Positions 33,459 through 41,814 of a DNA stretch of 64,000 bases are shown in pieces. Each line of letters begins with the position of its first letter. The first letter of the stretch is position 1. This stretch comes from Cryobacterium sp. SO1 (lineage in GTDB: Bacteria; Actinomycetota; Actinomycetes; Actinomycetales; Microbacteriaceae). Below the pieces are notes generated by a model that saw only the letters and a program-made list of their open reading frames with translations, had not been told where the DNA came from and did no database searches. The translations under genes were made by a program, and so were the position numbers. The DNA lies in contig NZ_CP067394.1 in assembly GCF_004210215.2 (NCBI RefSeq), positions 1,364,001-1,428,000 of the forward strand. The letters are read 5' to 3'.

Positions 33459-35182
33459 CGGAACACCCGCCGTATCCACACGGCGATGCCTTCGACGAGC
33501 AGCACGGAGACGAGGATCATCAGCACGATTGCTGTGACGGCGCTGTAGTTCGAGCCCTGGCTCGCGTTCAGCAGGTAATACCCCACGCCGCCGCCGCCGA
33601 CGATGCCCAGCAGGGTGGCGGCGCGGATGTTGGTGTCGAGCATGTAGAAGGTGTGGCCGATCAGCGCTGGAGTGCCCTGCGGCACTGTGGCGCCGGCGTA
33701 GACCTGCAGGCGCGAGGCGCCCGCGGCGGTGAGGGCTCGCTCGGGGCCGGTCTTCACCTCCTCGAAGGAGTCGGCGATCAGCTTGCCGAGCAGGCCGACG
33801 CCGCCGACGGCCAGCGCCACCGTTCCGGCCTGGGTGCCGAGCCCGGTGATGACGATGAGCACGATGGCCAGGATGATCTCGGGAATCCCGCGCACCAGCA
33901 CGAGCAGAAAACGCATGCCTGTGCGCACACCCCGGTTGGGGGCGACGTTGCGGGCCGCGAGCGAGCCCACCACAATCGACACCACCAGGGTCATCAGCGT
34001 GGCGGCCAGGGCGATCGCGATGGTCTCGCCCATGGCGCCGAACATGATTCCGGCGTCGTAGCTGCCGAACGAGGGTGGCCAGAACTTGCCGGCGATCGCC
34101 GGAATCTTGGCCCACACCGTGACGAGGTCGGACCAGCGGATGTCGCAGACCAGCACGCTGCCGACGACAACGGCAACGCTGATCCAGCCCCAGGCGGTGT
34201 TCCGCACGCGGGTGCGGGTCCACGGACGGTGTAACTGCGCCTCGATGGAAGAGGCGGGCGCGGCGGTGCCGGCGTGACGTTTCCGCGATCGCCGGAGTCC
34301 CCGCAGAATCCGGTCGCCGAGCCCGCGCCCGGCCGGGGAGATGCCGAGCATCGCGGCCCGCACGGCGCTGGAGACAACCTCCATCACCACGCAGAGAACA
34401 AAGATGACGACGGCGTAGCCGAGGCCGAGTCCGTAGTCGAGCGATTTGAAGGCGAACGACATCTCCATGCCGAGCCCGACCACGCCCACATAGCCGAGGA
34501 TGACGGAGCCGCGCAGGTTGATGTCGTTGCGGTGCAGCACGGTTGCCACCCACGAGGGCATCACCTGGGGCAGCACTCCCGCCGTGAACTCCTGCAGCCT
34601 GCTGCCGCCGGCGGCGCGGATGGCGAGCCGGGGGCCTTCGTCGATCTGCTCGATGGCGTCGGCGAACAGCTTCGAGATCATGCCGATGGAGTGGATGCCG
34701 ATGGCCAGGATGCCGGGCAGCGTGCCGAGGGAGAAGACCAGAACAAAGACCATCGCGAACACGACGTCGGGAATGGCCCGGGTGAGTACTCCCACGAAAC
34801 GGGCACAGGCCAGCCAGAGCGTTCCCGGGGTGGTGTTGGACGCGGCGAGGTAGGCCACCGGCACGGAGATGACCGCGGCGAGGAGTGTGCCGCAGATCAC
34901 CAGGCCGAGTGTGAGCGCCGTGAGGTAGGCGAGCTCGCCGGGGTCAGGGAAGCTGATGGCACCGACACGGCCGAAGAAGCGTTCGGCGTTCGACCAGCTC
35001 TGCAGCATCTTCGCGGGGTCGATGCCCACGGAGCCGAGGGCGATCACCGAGGCCACGAGCAACGCCGCCAGGGTGAGCCCGGCCGCAACCCGCTCGGGCG
35101 AAAGTCGACGTCGGGGCGGTAGCGACGGGGGGCCGACGGGGCGGAGGGCCGCGTCGGAGTGTGGGCGAAGTGTGGTGCTCAT
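33455..35182 (-). CDS. phnE: phosphonate ABC transporter permease, tandem-duplicated PhnE
   Basis: A 575-residue protein made of two PhnE-like permease units. The first (about 20-290) has DEGPRLAIRAAGGSRLQEFT as EAA loop; the second (about 330-575) has TGPERALTAAGASRLQVYAG. Each has about six spans, linked by a basic stretch (LRGLRRSRKRHAGTAA). PhnE usually acts as a homodimer of about 270 residues, so a fused pair gives a single-chain channel. ATG 35182 overlaps the phnC stop. Confidence 0.9.
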   Translation of the reverse strand: MSTTLRPHSDAALRPVGPPSLPPRRRLSPERVAAGLTLAALLVASVIALGSVGIDPAKMLQSWSNAERFFGRVGAISFPDPGELAYLTALTLGLVICGTLLAAVISVPVAYLAASNTTPGTLWLACARFVGVLTRAIPDVVFAMVFVLVFSLGTLPGILAIGIHSIGMISKLFADAIEQIDEGPRLAIRAAGGSRLQEFTAGVLPQVMPSWVATVLHRNDINLRGSVILGYVGVVGLGMEMSFAFKSLDYGLGLGYAVVIFVLCVVMEVVSSAVRAAMLGISPAGRGLGDRILRGLRRSRKRHAGTAAPASSIEAQLHRPWTRTRVRNTAWGWISVAVVVGSVLVCDIRWSDLVTVWAKIPAIAGKFWPPSFGSYDAGIMFGAMGETIAIALAATLMTLVVSIVVGSLAARNVAPNRGVRTGMRFLLVLVRGIPEIILAIVLIVITGLGTQAGTVALAVGGVGLLGKLIADSFEEVKTGPERALTAAGASRLQVYAGATVPQGTPALIGHTFYMLDTNIRAATLLGIVGGGGVGYYLLNASQGSNYSAVTAIVLMILVSVLLVEGIAVWIRRVFR

Positions 35183-36015
35183 CGCACGACATCCCCGACG
35201 TGGTCGGCGATCAACTCGCTCTGGATGGCCTCGAGCTGCCTGGTGCTCGTCGCGACCCGGCCGTAGATCTCCGAGACCCGCGACTTCGTGAGCCCCTCGG
35301 TGACGGTGTCGAGCACCACCTCGCCATGCCGGAGCCCGACGATGCGGTCGGCCCAGGACAGCGCCAGATCAACCTGGTGCAGGCTGCAAATCACGGTGAG
35401 GCCGCGATCGAGGGCTATCTCTCGGATCAGGGCCATCACCTGGTCGCTCGACTCCGGGTCGAGCGAGGCAACGGGTTCATCGGCGAGGAGGATCTCCGGG
35501 TCTTGCATGAGCGCCCGGGCGATGGCCACCCGTTGCTGCTGACCGCCCGACAGGGTGTCGGCGCGCTGGTAGGCGCGGTCAAGCAAGCCCACCCTGTCGA
35601 GGTGGCCGAGTGCGGCGCGCTTACCGGCCGCACCGTACGACCAGAGGCCCAGCCGGGGGCCACGCACGGTGGCGAGTGAGCCCGTCAGCACGTTCTCAAG
35701 CACCGTGAGCGAGGGCACCAACTCGAACTGCTGGAAGATGAAGCCGACCTTGCTGCGCAGGCTGCGGAGCCGGCGACCGGACAGGTCGGGCACCCTCTCG
35801 CCGAGAACCTCGATGACTCCCGACGTGGGCTGGTCGAGGCCGTCAACGTGCCGAAGCAGGGTCGATTTCCCAGAACCGGAGAGGCCCAGCAACACGACGA
35901 CCTCGCCCCGCCGAACCGTGAGGGAGGCGTTCTCGAGCGCCGTTGTCGCGCCGAAACGTTTGGTCACGCCGGTGAGCTGCACCACTGCGGGTGCGGATGC
36001 GTCATCGTTCGTCAT
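35179..36015 (-). CDS. phnC: phosphonate ABC transporter ATP-binding protein PhnC
   Basis: A 278-residue ATPase: Walker A GLSGSGKST (44-52), Q-loop FIFQQFELVP, signature LSGGQQQRVAIARAL, Walker B ILLADEPVASLDP, switch CSLHQVDLA. SLHQVDLA is characteristic of PhnC. It lies between phnD and phnE and overlaps the latter by four bases. Confidence 0.93.
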   Translation of the reverse strand: MTNDDASAPAVVQLTGVTKRFGATTALENASLTVRRGEVVVLLGLSGSGKSTLLRHVDGLDQPTSGVIEVLGERVPDLSGRRLRSLRSKVGFIFQQFELVPSLTVLENVLTGSLATVRGPRLGLWSYGAAGKRAALGHLDRVGLLDRAYQRADTLSGGQQQRVAIARALMQDPEILLADEPVASLDPESSDQVMALIREIALDRGLTVICSLHQVDLALSWADRIVGLRHGEVVLDTVTEGLTKSRVSEIYGRVATSTRQLEAIQSELIADHVGDVVR

Positions 36016-36074
36016 GGTCGTCTCCAGGGTTCGTCTGATGGTTCGTCAGGGGACCAGTGCGCGGTGGGCGCAGG

Positions 36075-37019
36075 TCAGCCCTGGCACTGCGTGGCGTTGG
36101 TCTTCTCGCAGATGTCGCGGATCGTGTCGTAGTAGGCGTCGTCGACCGGAGTCGTGGCGTAGAACACGCTGCGGAAGCCGTCAGAGTCGGCGCCCTCGAT
36201 GCCGGCTTCGACGATCTGGTCGGTGGTGAGCTCGCTCAGAAGCTCGTCGAGCTGGGTCCTCAGATCGTCGGGCAGGGTGGTGGACATGACGATCGGCGCG
36301 CCGGGCACCATCGTCTCGTCGACGACCTTGACCATGTCTGACTGCGCCACCTCGCTGTCCTCTGCGAAACCGGCCTCGCACTCGACGCCCTCGCCCACCT
36401 TGGTCACGCTGACGTCGTGCTTGCCCGCGAACACCGGGGTGATGTCAGTCTCGGGGTCGACTCCGGCCTCCATCAGTTTGTAGGAGGGAAAGAGATAGCC
36501 CGAGGTCGACGACGGGTCGACAAAACAGACCTTCTTGCCGGCGAAACCGTCGAGCGAGGTGATCTCGCTGCCCGTCGGCACGATCGCCTGGGAGTAGTAA
36601 CCGGGCTCCTGTCCCTCCTTGGTGATGATGGAGGAGATGGGCGTGAGGGCGGCGCCGTTGTTCGCGGCCGTGACGTAGGTGAAGCCCGAGAACGACGCGA
36701 CATCAATCTGGCCGGCGATGGCAGCCTCGATGAGCGCGGCGTAGTCGGTCGACTCGTGATACTCCACGGACTTACCGGTCTTCTTCGCGACATAGTCCAT
36801 CAGCGGCTGATAATTGGTCTCGGTATCGACCGAGTCGGGCACAACACCGAACACCAGAGTGTTCTCGTCGACAGCGAAGGTGCCGTCGGGTGAACCGGAT
36901 GCGGCGGCTGCGGGCTCGCCGGAGTCAGTGGACGCCGGGCTGGAACAGCCGACGAGTGCGACGGTGAGCATGGTGGCGCCGGCGAGTGCAGCGGCGATTC
37001 TGGCGGGGCGGAGTTTCAT
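36075..37019 (-). CDS. phnD: phosphonate-binding lipoprotein PhnD
   Basis: A 314-residue solute-binding protein with lipobox LVGC (C25). The mature part reads FGVVPDSVDTETNYQPLMDY, VEYHESTDYAALIEAAIAGQ, FSGFTYVTAANN and VCFVDPSSTSGYLFPSYKLM, the PhnD (PF12974) pattern; Ser/Thr in PSSTSGY is the usual phosphonate-contact loop. First gene of the operon. Confidence 0.92.
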   Translation of the reverse strand: MKLRPARIAAALAGATMLTVALVGCSSPASTDSGEPAAAASGSPDGTFAVDENTLVFGVVPDSVDTETNYQPLMDYVAKKTGKSVEYHESTDYAALIEAAIAGQIDVASFSGFTYVTAANNGAALTPISSIITKEGQEPGYYSQAIVPTGSEITSLDGFAGKKVCFVDPSSTSGYLFPSYKLMEAGVDPETDITPVFAGKHDVSVTKVGEGVECEAGFAEDSEVAQSDMVKVVDETMVPGAPIVMSTTLPDDLRTQLDELLSELTTDQIVEAGIEGADSDGFRSVFYATTPVDDAYYDTIRDICEKTNATQCQG

Positions 37020-37068
37020 GACGGCCTTTCGGTCGGAGCAGGACCCTCAAATGCTGACACGAACCCCG

Positions 37069-37125
37069 CCAACAAATATACCTATGTTGGGCTATTTCAC
37101 ATCCCGTTCATTTGTTGTATACCTA
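37069..37125. promoter_or_regulatory. candidate GntR operators upstream of phnD
   Basis: Two TATACCTA octamers (37077-37084 and 37118-37125) lie 41 bases apart upstream of the leftward phnD gene. The first is inside the inverted pair CCAACA/TGTTGG (37069-37090). TATGCCTA, one base different, occurs at 29648-29655 just before the GntR start. Spacing of about four helical turns fits co-operative binding; assignment to the GntR protein is inference. Confidence 0.4.
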
Positions 37126-37301
37126 CCCTGAGGTTCCGTGCGTGCCCCCGGCCATGTTCGATGTGTTGTCACGAACAGCACACCGACCGCCAGAGTATTC
37201 TGTTCGTGTTCTGAGCTGCCCTGTTCCAGTCCGCAATTGTTCCAGTCCTCTATATGTGCGATCGCCGCCACGGTGGTCGGCGCCGACCGCAAGGATGTCG
37301 C

Positions 37302-38537
37302 ATGACCCTGAGTCTGAATCGAAGGCGTCTTTTCCGCCCGCGGGACGACAGTGCGGGCCAGAACCGGGTGACGTTCATCGAGCTGTTCTTTGATCTCATC
37401 TTCGTCTTCGCCATCACCCAGCTCTCGCACACGATCGTGGAGCACCTCAGCATCAGGGGCTTGGTGGAGGCCGCTGTCATCCTGGTCGCGGTCTGGTGGG
37501 TGTGGATGTACACAGCCTGGGCGACGAACTGGCTCGACCCGGAGACCGGCGCGGTGCGCCTGATGCTGTTTGTGCTGATGCTTCTCGGTCTGGTGCTCAG
37601 CACCTCGATCCCGGGGGCGTTCGGCGACCGGGCGCTGGGATTCGCCGTCGCCTATGTGGTGATGCAGGTCGGTCGCACGGCGTTCTTGGCCTGGTGCTAC
37701 CGGGCGGTCGATCCGTCCAACGCGTTGAATATCACGCGGATCACGATCTGGTTCCTTGCCTCTGCTCCGCTCTGGCTCCTGGGCGCCGTGCTCGGCGGCG
37801 ACGCGCAACTCGCGCTGTGGGCGGCGGCGATTCTGTTCGAAACCGTCGGGCCGGCGGTGCGCTATTACACGCCGATCCTCGGCGCCTCACCGACATCATC
37901 CTGGTCGGTGTCCGGAGGGCATATCGCCGAGAGAAGCGGACTGTTCATCATTCTGGCCCTCGGCGAATCGGTGCTGGTGACCGGCACAGCCTTCAGCCGC
38001 GGTGACATCAGCGCCGCCGCCGTCGGCGGGGTGCTCGCTGCGTTTGTGGGCACGATCCTGTTCTGGCTGCTGTATTTCAACCATGGCGCGGAGCGCGGCT
38101 CTCGCTTCATCCGTTCGTCGGAGCTGAGCGGACCGATCGCCCGGCTCACCTATGTCTACCTGCACATCCCTATCGTCGCGGGTGTCGTGCTGAGCGCCGT
38201 CGGCGATGAACTCGTCCTCGCTCATCCTGAGGACCAGCTGAGTCCGGGCGGCCTCGTGGTTGTGGTCGGCGCCCCGGTGCTCTACCTGATCGGAAATCTG
38301 CTGTTCAAGAGGTCGGTCGGTCGTCCCTGGCTGATCTCGCATCTGGTCGGGGTCGCCGCCCTCATAGCCGTCTATGCGGCCACCGTGACCGTACTTCCAC
38401 CGCTGGCTGGCCTGGCACTGCTATGGATCAGCACTTCCATCGTCGCGCTGGTGGTGGTCGCCGATGAAGTAAGCGCCCGGCGCGATGGTTCCAGTCGGCC
38501 GGACGGCGAACCCGAGGCCGACACGGCGACGACGTAA
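37302..38537 (+). CDS. LtrA-like (low temperature requirement) membrane protein
   Basis: A 411-residue multi-span protein. The N-terminal VTFIELFFDLIFVFAITQL and later TSSWSVSGGHIAERSGLFII plus ALGESVLVTG are the LtrA (PF06772) signature. Known from Listeria as needed for growth in the cold; its biochemical role is unclear. ATG 37302 follows AAGGA. It is monocistronic and diverges from the phosphonate operon. Confidence 0.9.
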   Translation: MTLSLNRRRLFRPRDDSAGQNRVTFIELFFDLIFVFAITQLSHTIVEHLSIRGLVEAAVILVAVWWVWMYTAWATNWLDPETGAVRLMLFVLMLLGLVLSTSIPGAFGDRALGFAVAYVVMQVGRTAFLAWCYRAVDPSNALNITRITIWFLASAPLWLLGAVLGGDAQLALWAAAILFETVGPAVRYYTPILGASPTSSWSVSGGHIAERSGLFIILALGESVLVTGTAFSRGDISAAAVGGVLAAFVGTILFWLLYFNHGAERGSRFIRSSELSGPIARLTYVYLHIPIVAGVVLSAVGDELVLAHPEDQLSPGGLVVVVGAPVLYLIGNLLFKRSVGRPWLISHLVGVAALIAVYAATVTVLPPLAGLALLWISTSIVALVVVADEVSARRDGSSRPDGEPEADTATT

Positions 38538-38637
38538 CAATGGTGCTTGGACGCCGCACTCACCGGGCTCCGCGACCGTGGCGCCCTTCCGGAACCCCGA
38601 CGAGGACCGGGAGACCTGACCCGGAAAACGGTGAACC

Positions 38638-38670
38638 GCTCTGCTGTCCCGAAGGGGAACCCTCAGCGGG
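38638..38670 (+). repeat. dispersed intergenic repeat, short copy
   Basis: GCTCTGCTGT followed by GAAGGGGAACCCTCAGCGG aligns with the 3' half of the copy at 41094-41196. Only the distal third of the element is present. It lies between the LtrA-like gene and the first toxin gene. Confidence 0.4.
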
Positions 38671-38717
38671 CACGCCAAAAGTCCGGTAACGGATCCCGCC
38701 GCGGAGCAGTGGGGTCG

Positions 38718-39065
38718 CTATAGCTGCAGGTGAAGACGTAATGCGTCGTCAAGTTGTTCCATGACATCCGCAGGGGCACGCCCAAGGATCGCGCCCAGCC
38801 GCTCGACGGCGATCGAGCGCACCTGCTCGGCCTGGGCCTTGGAGTCCTGAGGCAGCCCGGTCGCGCCCGCGGGCAACAGCGCCTGAAAGGGGAAGATCCG
38901 GTCAGTGTTGCTGGTGACGGGCACGACGGTGACCACTCCGCGGCCCAGCCGCGCCGCGATCGAATTCGCGCGATCGTTGCTGACGATTACGGCCGGGCGT
39001 CGTTTGCTGGACTCGCTCCCTCGCACCGGATCGAGATCCACGAGCCGGATCTCACCGCGCAGCAT
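38718..39065 (-). CDS. MazF/PemK-family toxin
   Basis: A 115-residue ribonuclease-toxin homologue with MLRGEIRLVDLDPVRGSESS, KRRPAVIVSND and VTVVPVTSNT, the PemK/MazF core; the RRPAVIV strand and TSNT loop carry the usual catalytic Arg and Thr/Ser. ATG 39065 overlaps the antitoxin gene by 14 bases. Confidence 0.9.
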   Translation of the reverse strand: MLRGEIRLVDLDPVRGSESSKRRPAVIVSNDRANSIAARLGRGVVTVVPVTSNTDRIFPFQALLPAGATGLPQDSKAQAEQVRSIAVERLGAILGRAPADVMEQLDDALRLHLQL

Positions 39066-39282
39066 CGGCAATCCCGTCAGCCGCGGTCACGCTCCACACC
39101 GCGAGGTCACCCGAGGACTCCCACTCGCTCCAAGCCGCCTCATAATTCTGCTCCAGGTCGGGAAGCCGCAGCATGCGCACGGCGTGGTGCACTGCGGCCG
39201 ACCTGGACGATAGGCCGGCCGCGCGAGCATACTCGTCGAGGACAGCAACATCCTCGTCTGGCAGGCTAACGCTGATTTTCAT
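39052..39282 (-). CDS. ribbon-helix-helix antitoxin (MazE-like)
   Basis: A 76-residue protein: MKISVSLPDEDVAVLDEYAR then SSRSAAVHHAVRML is an RHH DNA-binding domain, followed by an acidic toxin-binding tail (LEQNYEAAWSEWESS). Co-transcribed with and overlapping the toxin gene. Confidence 0.88.
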   Translation of the reverse strand: MKISVSLPDEDVAVLDEYARAAGLSSRSAAVHHAVRMLRLPDLEQNYEAAWSEWESSGDLAVWSVTAADGIADAAR

Positions 39283-39292
39283 ACCAGAATAC

Positions 39293-39302
39293 TACCGCGG
39301 TA
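39293..39302. promoter_or_regulatory. candidate antitoxin operator
   Basis: TACCGCGGTA is a perfect palindrome ten bases upstream of the antitoxin ATG, flanked by ACTACC repeats on both sides (39291 and 39302 region). Consistent with autorepression by the RHH antitoxin. Confidence 0.4.
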
Positions 39303-39459
39303 CTACCAGAACGGCTAAGCCCATCCAAACAACATAACGTTCGGCGTCATCGATGGCCGACAGGAGGGTCGTGACCAATATCTCCCGCTTCGACTCGATG
39401 GGTGACGGTTCAACGGGGCGCCTGCTCGGCGGTTTCGGATCGTTCAGTGAACGCGAGCA

Positions 39460-39882
39460 TTACGCCGAGGGTTGCACGCCAGCCAGTCGTAGCACGGCTG
39501 AGAGCCCTTGGGGTGTTCCTGGCCAATGTCGCATGACCGCATCGCTGCCGGCCCGTCGAGTCGCGAATCGTAGAGCGATCGCCACAACGATGGCGTCGTC
39601 GGCGTAACCGAGAACGGGTATGAAATCCGGAATGAGATCGATCGGCGACAGCAAGTAGAGCAAAAGGACCGCGATCCAGATTCGAACGCCGATCAACACG
39701 GTTCGATCGGCGGCGAGGCGTTTGAGTAGCCGGGCGACGTCGGGCGCGAGGCGCAGGAGATCACGAAGTGAAGCACCGCCAGGATGCCGGCGTTGCTCGA
39801 TCCAGAGAACCAGAACAAGGGCCAGCCACAGCACCAGCAATCCGCCGAGCACGCTCAGAGCGACGTCCCACCAGGTCGTCAT
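39460..39882 (-). CDS. DUF1232 (YkvA-like) membrane protein
   Basis: A 140-residue protein with an N-terminal span (VALSVLGGLLVLWLALVLVL) and the DUF1232 core RIWIAVLLLYLLSPIDLIPD FIPVLGYADD, whose SPIDLIPDFIPV motif is diagnostic. Function unknown. Its ATG overlaps the stop of a short upstream reading frame. Confidence 0.85.
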   Translation of the reverse strand: MTTWWDVALSVLGGLLVLWLALVLVLWIEQRRHPGGASLRDLLRLAPDVARLLKRLAADRTVLIGVRIWIAVLLLYLLSPIDLIPDFIPVLGYADDAIVVAIALRFATRRAGSDAVMRHWPGTPQGLSAVLRLAGVQPSA

Positions 39883-40022
39883 GAGCTGCCCCGGTTCGAA
39901 GGAAAGATGCTGAGGGCCTCACGAGTCGCGTAATAGACGATGAGGAGATTCCACCCCAGTGTGATCCCTTCGAGGCCCTTTTCCCGCCCAACGAGCATCG
40001 CCGCGTGATCGATGGAGGTCAT
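39879..40022 (-). CDS. short coupled open reading frame
   Basis: 47 codons from ATG 40022 to a TGA that overlaps the DUF1232 start (ATGA). It reads MTSIDHAAMLVGREKGLE and then a hydrophobic GWNLLIVYYATREALSIF. No family recognised. The stop/start overlap suggests real translation, perhaps only to set expression of the next gene. Confidence 0.4.
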   Translation of the reverse strand: MTSIDHAAMLVGREKGLEGITLGWNLLIVYYATREALSIFPSNRGSS

Positions 40023-40223
40023 GTACTGATTCTCGCAGTCCGCGATCGGCTGCTGACAAGAAAGCCGCGGTTACCTCGCTGCGAGGCATCACGGCCGTCA
40101 GAAGAACGACCGCACGCGGTACGTTGACCGGGAAGTGTCGCTGAGGCACCGTCTTGCGGTGCGGACAGAAGCGGTCCGTTCTGGGAGACTGAAACCTTCG
40201 CAATCAACCTTTCGAGGAGTCCT

Positions 40224-41078
40224 GTGCCTGCACCTCTGCCGATGTCATCGGACGATCGAGCCGGCAACCTCGTTGCCGACTGCGCTAATTGCGTGGGCTT
40301 GTGCTGCGTTGCTCTCGCTTTCGCTCGGTCTGCGGATTTCGCTCTTGACAAGCCGGCTGGCGACCCATGCGTGAACCTCGAGGAGGATTTCCGCTGCCGC
40401 ATTCATCCGACACTGCGCGATCGCGGCTTCAGAGGCTGCACGGTCTTCGACTGCCATGGAGCGGGCCAGAAAGTGACGGGCACTACTTTCGGCGGCAAGA
40501 ATTGGCGCGAGGATTTCGATGTGCGTGGCCCGATGTTTACGGTGTTCCCGATTGTGCGGCAACTGCACGAGATGCTCTGGTACTTGCATACTGTGAGCGC
40601 TCGCGTGCAGACGCGGCCGATCACTGCGGAATTGAACGAGATGTACGTGGAGGTGGAGCAGCTCACAGAAGGATCGGCGGAGGAAATCCTTGCGCTCAAC
40701 GTCGACGGCGTGCGAAATCGAGTGAATGCGCTACTCTCCGAGGCAAGCACGCTCGTTCGCAACGGAGCGGGGGATTCCCAGATGCCCAGAATTTCAAAGC
40801 GTTTTCACTCCGGCGCCGATCTCATGGGTGCCCGCCTGTCCGGCCAGGACCTGCGCGGAGCCGACCTTCGCGGATCCTGGCTAATCGGGGCCGTCTTGAG
40901 AGAGGCAGACTTGCGGCGTGCCGATCTCATCGCTGCCGATCTACGCGACGCCGACGTAAGTGGCGCCGACCTTTCTGAGGCGATTTTCCTCACTCAGATG
41001 CAAGTGAATGCGGCCAATGGCGATGCCAACACCCTGTTACCTGAAGGGGTGAAGCGGCTGACCCACTGGGCGCGCTGA
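40224..41078 (+). CDS. cysteine-cluster plus pentapeptide-repeat protein
   Basis: A 284-residue protein. The N-terminal half has DCANCVGLCC (C20, C23, C27, C28) and further cysteines in CVNLEEDFRCRIH and CTVFDCHG, resembling the YkgJ-type metal cluster. The C-terminal part (about 200-258) has pentapeptide repeats such as ARLSGQDLRGADLRGSWLIG and ADLRRADLIAADLRDAD, forming a beta-helix. GTG 40224 is four bases after GAGGAG. Role unknown; the combination suggests a metal-dependent scaffold. Confidence 0.8.
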   Translation: MPAPLPMSSDDRAGNLVADCANCVGLCCVALAFARSADFALDKPAGDPCVNLEEDFRCRIHPTLRDRGFRGCTVFDCHGAGQKVTGTTFGGKNWREDFDVRGPMFTVFPIVRQLHEMLWYLHTVSARVQTRPITAELNEMYVEVEQLTEGSAEEILALNVDGVRNRVNALLSEASTLVRNGAGDSQMPRISKRFHSGADLMGARLSGQDLRGADLRGSWLIGAVLREADLRRADLIAADLRDADVSGADLSEAIFLTQMQVNAANGDANTLLPEGVKRLTHWAR

Positions 41079-41093
41079 GCGCCGGGTCGAGCT

Positions 41094-41196
41094 GCCCGAA
41101 AGCGGGACCGTCTGCGCGACGAATTCTTGGCATCTCCGCGCGATGTCCCAGCGTGGCGCTGCTGTTTCAGAAGGGAACCCTTATCGGAACCCTGTC
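41094..41196 (+). repeat. dispersed intergenic repeat, copy A
   Basis: Begins with a small hairpin (GCCCGAAAGCGGGACC) and includes TGCGCGACGAATTCTTGGC (41113-41131), which recurs exactly at 46772-46790, then a GGGAACCC palindromic end. Located 15 bases after the pentapeptide gene stop and before a toxin-antitoxin pair. Confidence 0.6.
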
Positions 41197-41228
41197 GACA
41201 AAGGTGTCACCGGTGATACCATGTGTGC

Positions 41229-41432
41229 ATGCCTATGACCCTTCGCTTGACGGATGCTGAGGCGGACGCCCTGCGTCGCCGTGCCGAGTACGAGAGACGG
41301 TCCATGCAGGAGGTCGCCAAGCAGGCGGTGCGGGAATACGTTGAGAACCACAGTCGCCAGGATCTACTGAGCACTGTCCTTGCCGAGGAGCTTCCGCGCT
41401 ACGCCGAAGCGCTTGAACGCCTCGGAAAGTGA
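41229..41432 (+). CDS. RHH-type antitoxin
   Basis: A 67-residue protein: MPMTLRLTDAEADALRRRAE then SMQEVAKQAVREYVENH, a ribbon-helix-helix fold, plus a tail QDLLSTVLAEELPRYAEALE. ATG 41229 or 41235 both possible, without a good ribosome site. Overlaps the Doc-like gene. Confidence 0.8.
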   Translation: MPMTLRLTDAEADALRRRAEYERRSMQEVAKQAVREYVENHSRQDLLSTVLAEELPRYAEALERLGK

Positions 41433-41806
41433 TTTACCTCACTTACGCGGACCTCCTCTACGTCGGGCAGCGAGCTCTCGGGGGAGACATGCCGGTCCGT
41501 GACCAGGGCCTGCTCGAGTCGGCGCTGGCTCGTCCGCGCGCGAGCGCGTTCGAAAGGGATGCCTACGGCAGTCTCAGCGAGAAGGCCGCGGCGCTGACGC
41601 ATTCCCTGGCCCGCAATCGCGGCTTGATTGACGGAAATATGATGCTGAGTCTCGCTGCGCTGATCGCCTTCCTTGGTATGAACGGAAGACGCTTGACTTG
41701 GTCCAATGATGAGGCCTACGAATTCATCATGGATGTTGGATTCGGGCGCCTTGATGACGTTTCGGATATCGCGGAACGCATTGACGTCGGCAGCGACGAG
41801 CGCTGA
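41429..41806 (+). CDS. Doc-like Fic protein with degenerate active site
   Basis: A 125-residue Doc homologue: YLTYADLLYVGQRALGG, RDQGLLESALARPRASAF, EKAAALTHSLARNRGLIDGN and ALIAFLGMNGRRLTW. In Doc/Fic the motif is H-x-F/L-x-D-G-N-K-R; here it is R-G-L-I-D-G-N-M-M, so the catalytic histidine and both basic residues are replaced. The GTG overlaps the antitoxin stop. Probably inactive as a kinase. Confidence 0.8.
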   Translation: MIYLTYADLLYVGQRALGGDMPVRDQGLLESALARPRASAFERDAYGSLSEKAAALTHSLARNRGLIDGNMMLSLAALIAFLGMNGRRLTWSNDEAYEFIMDVGFGRLDDVSDIAERIDVGSDER

Positions 41807-41814
41807 GGCGACGT

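Noticed and set aside
31956..34234. Long open frames antisense to the phosphonate operon
   Set aside because: Mirror frames of strongly coding G+C-rich genes; no families, starts or ribosome sites.
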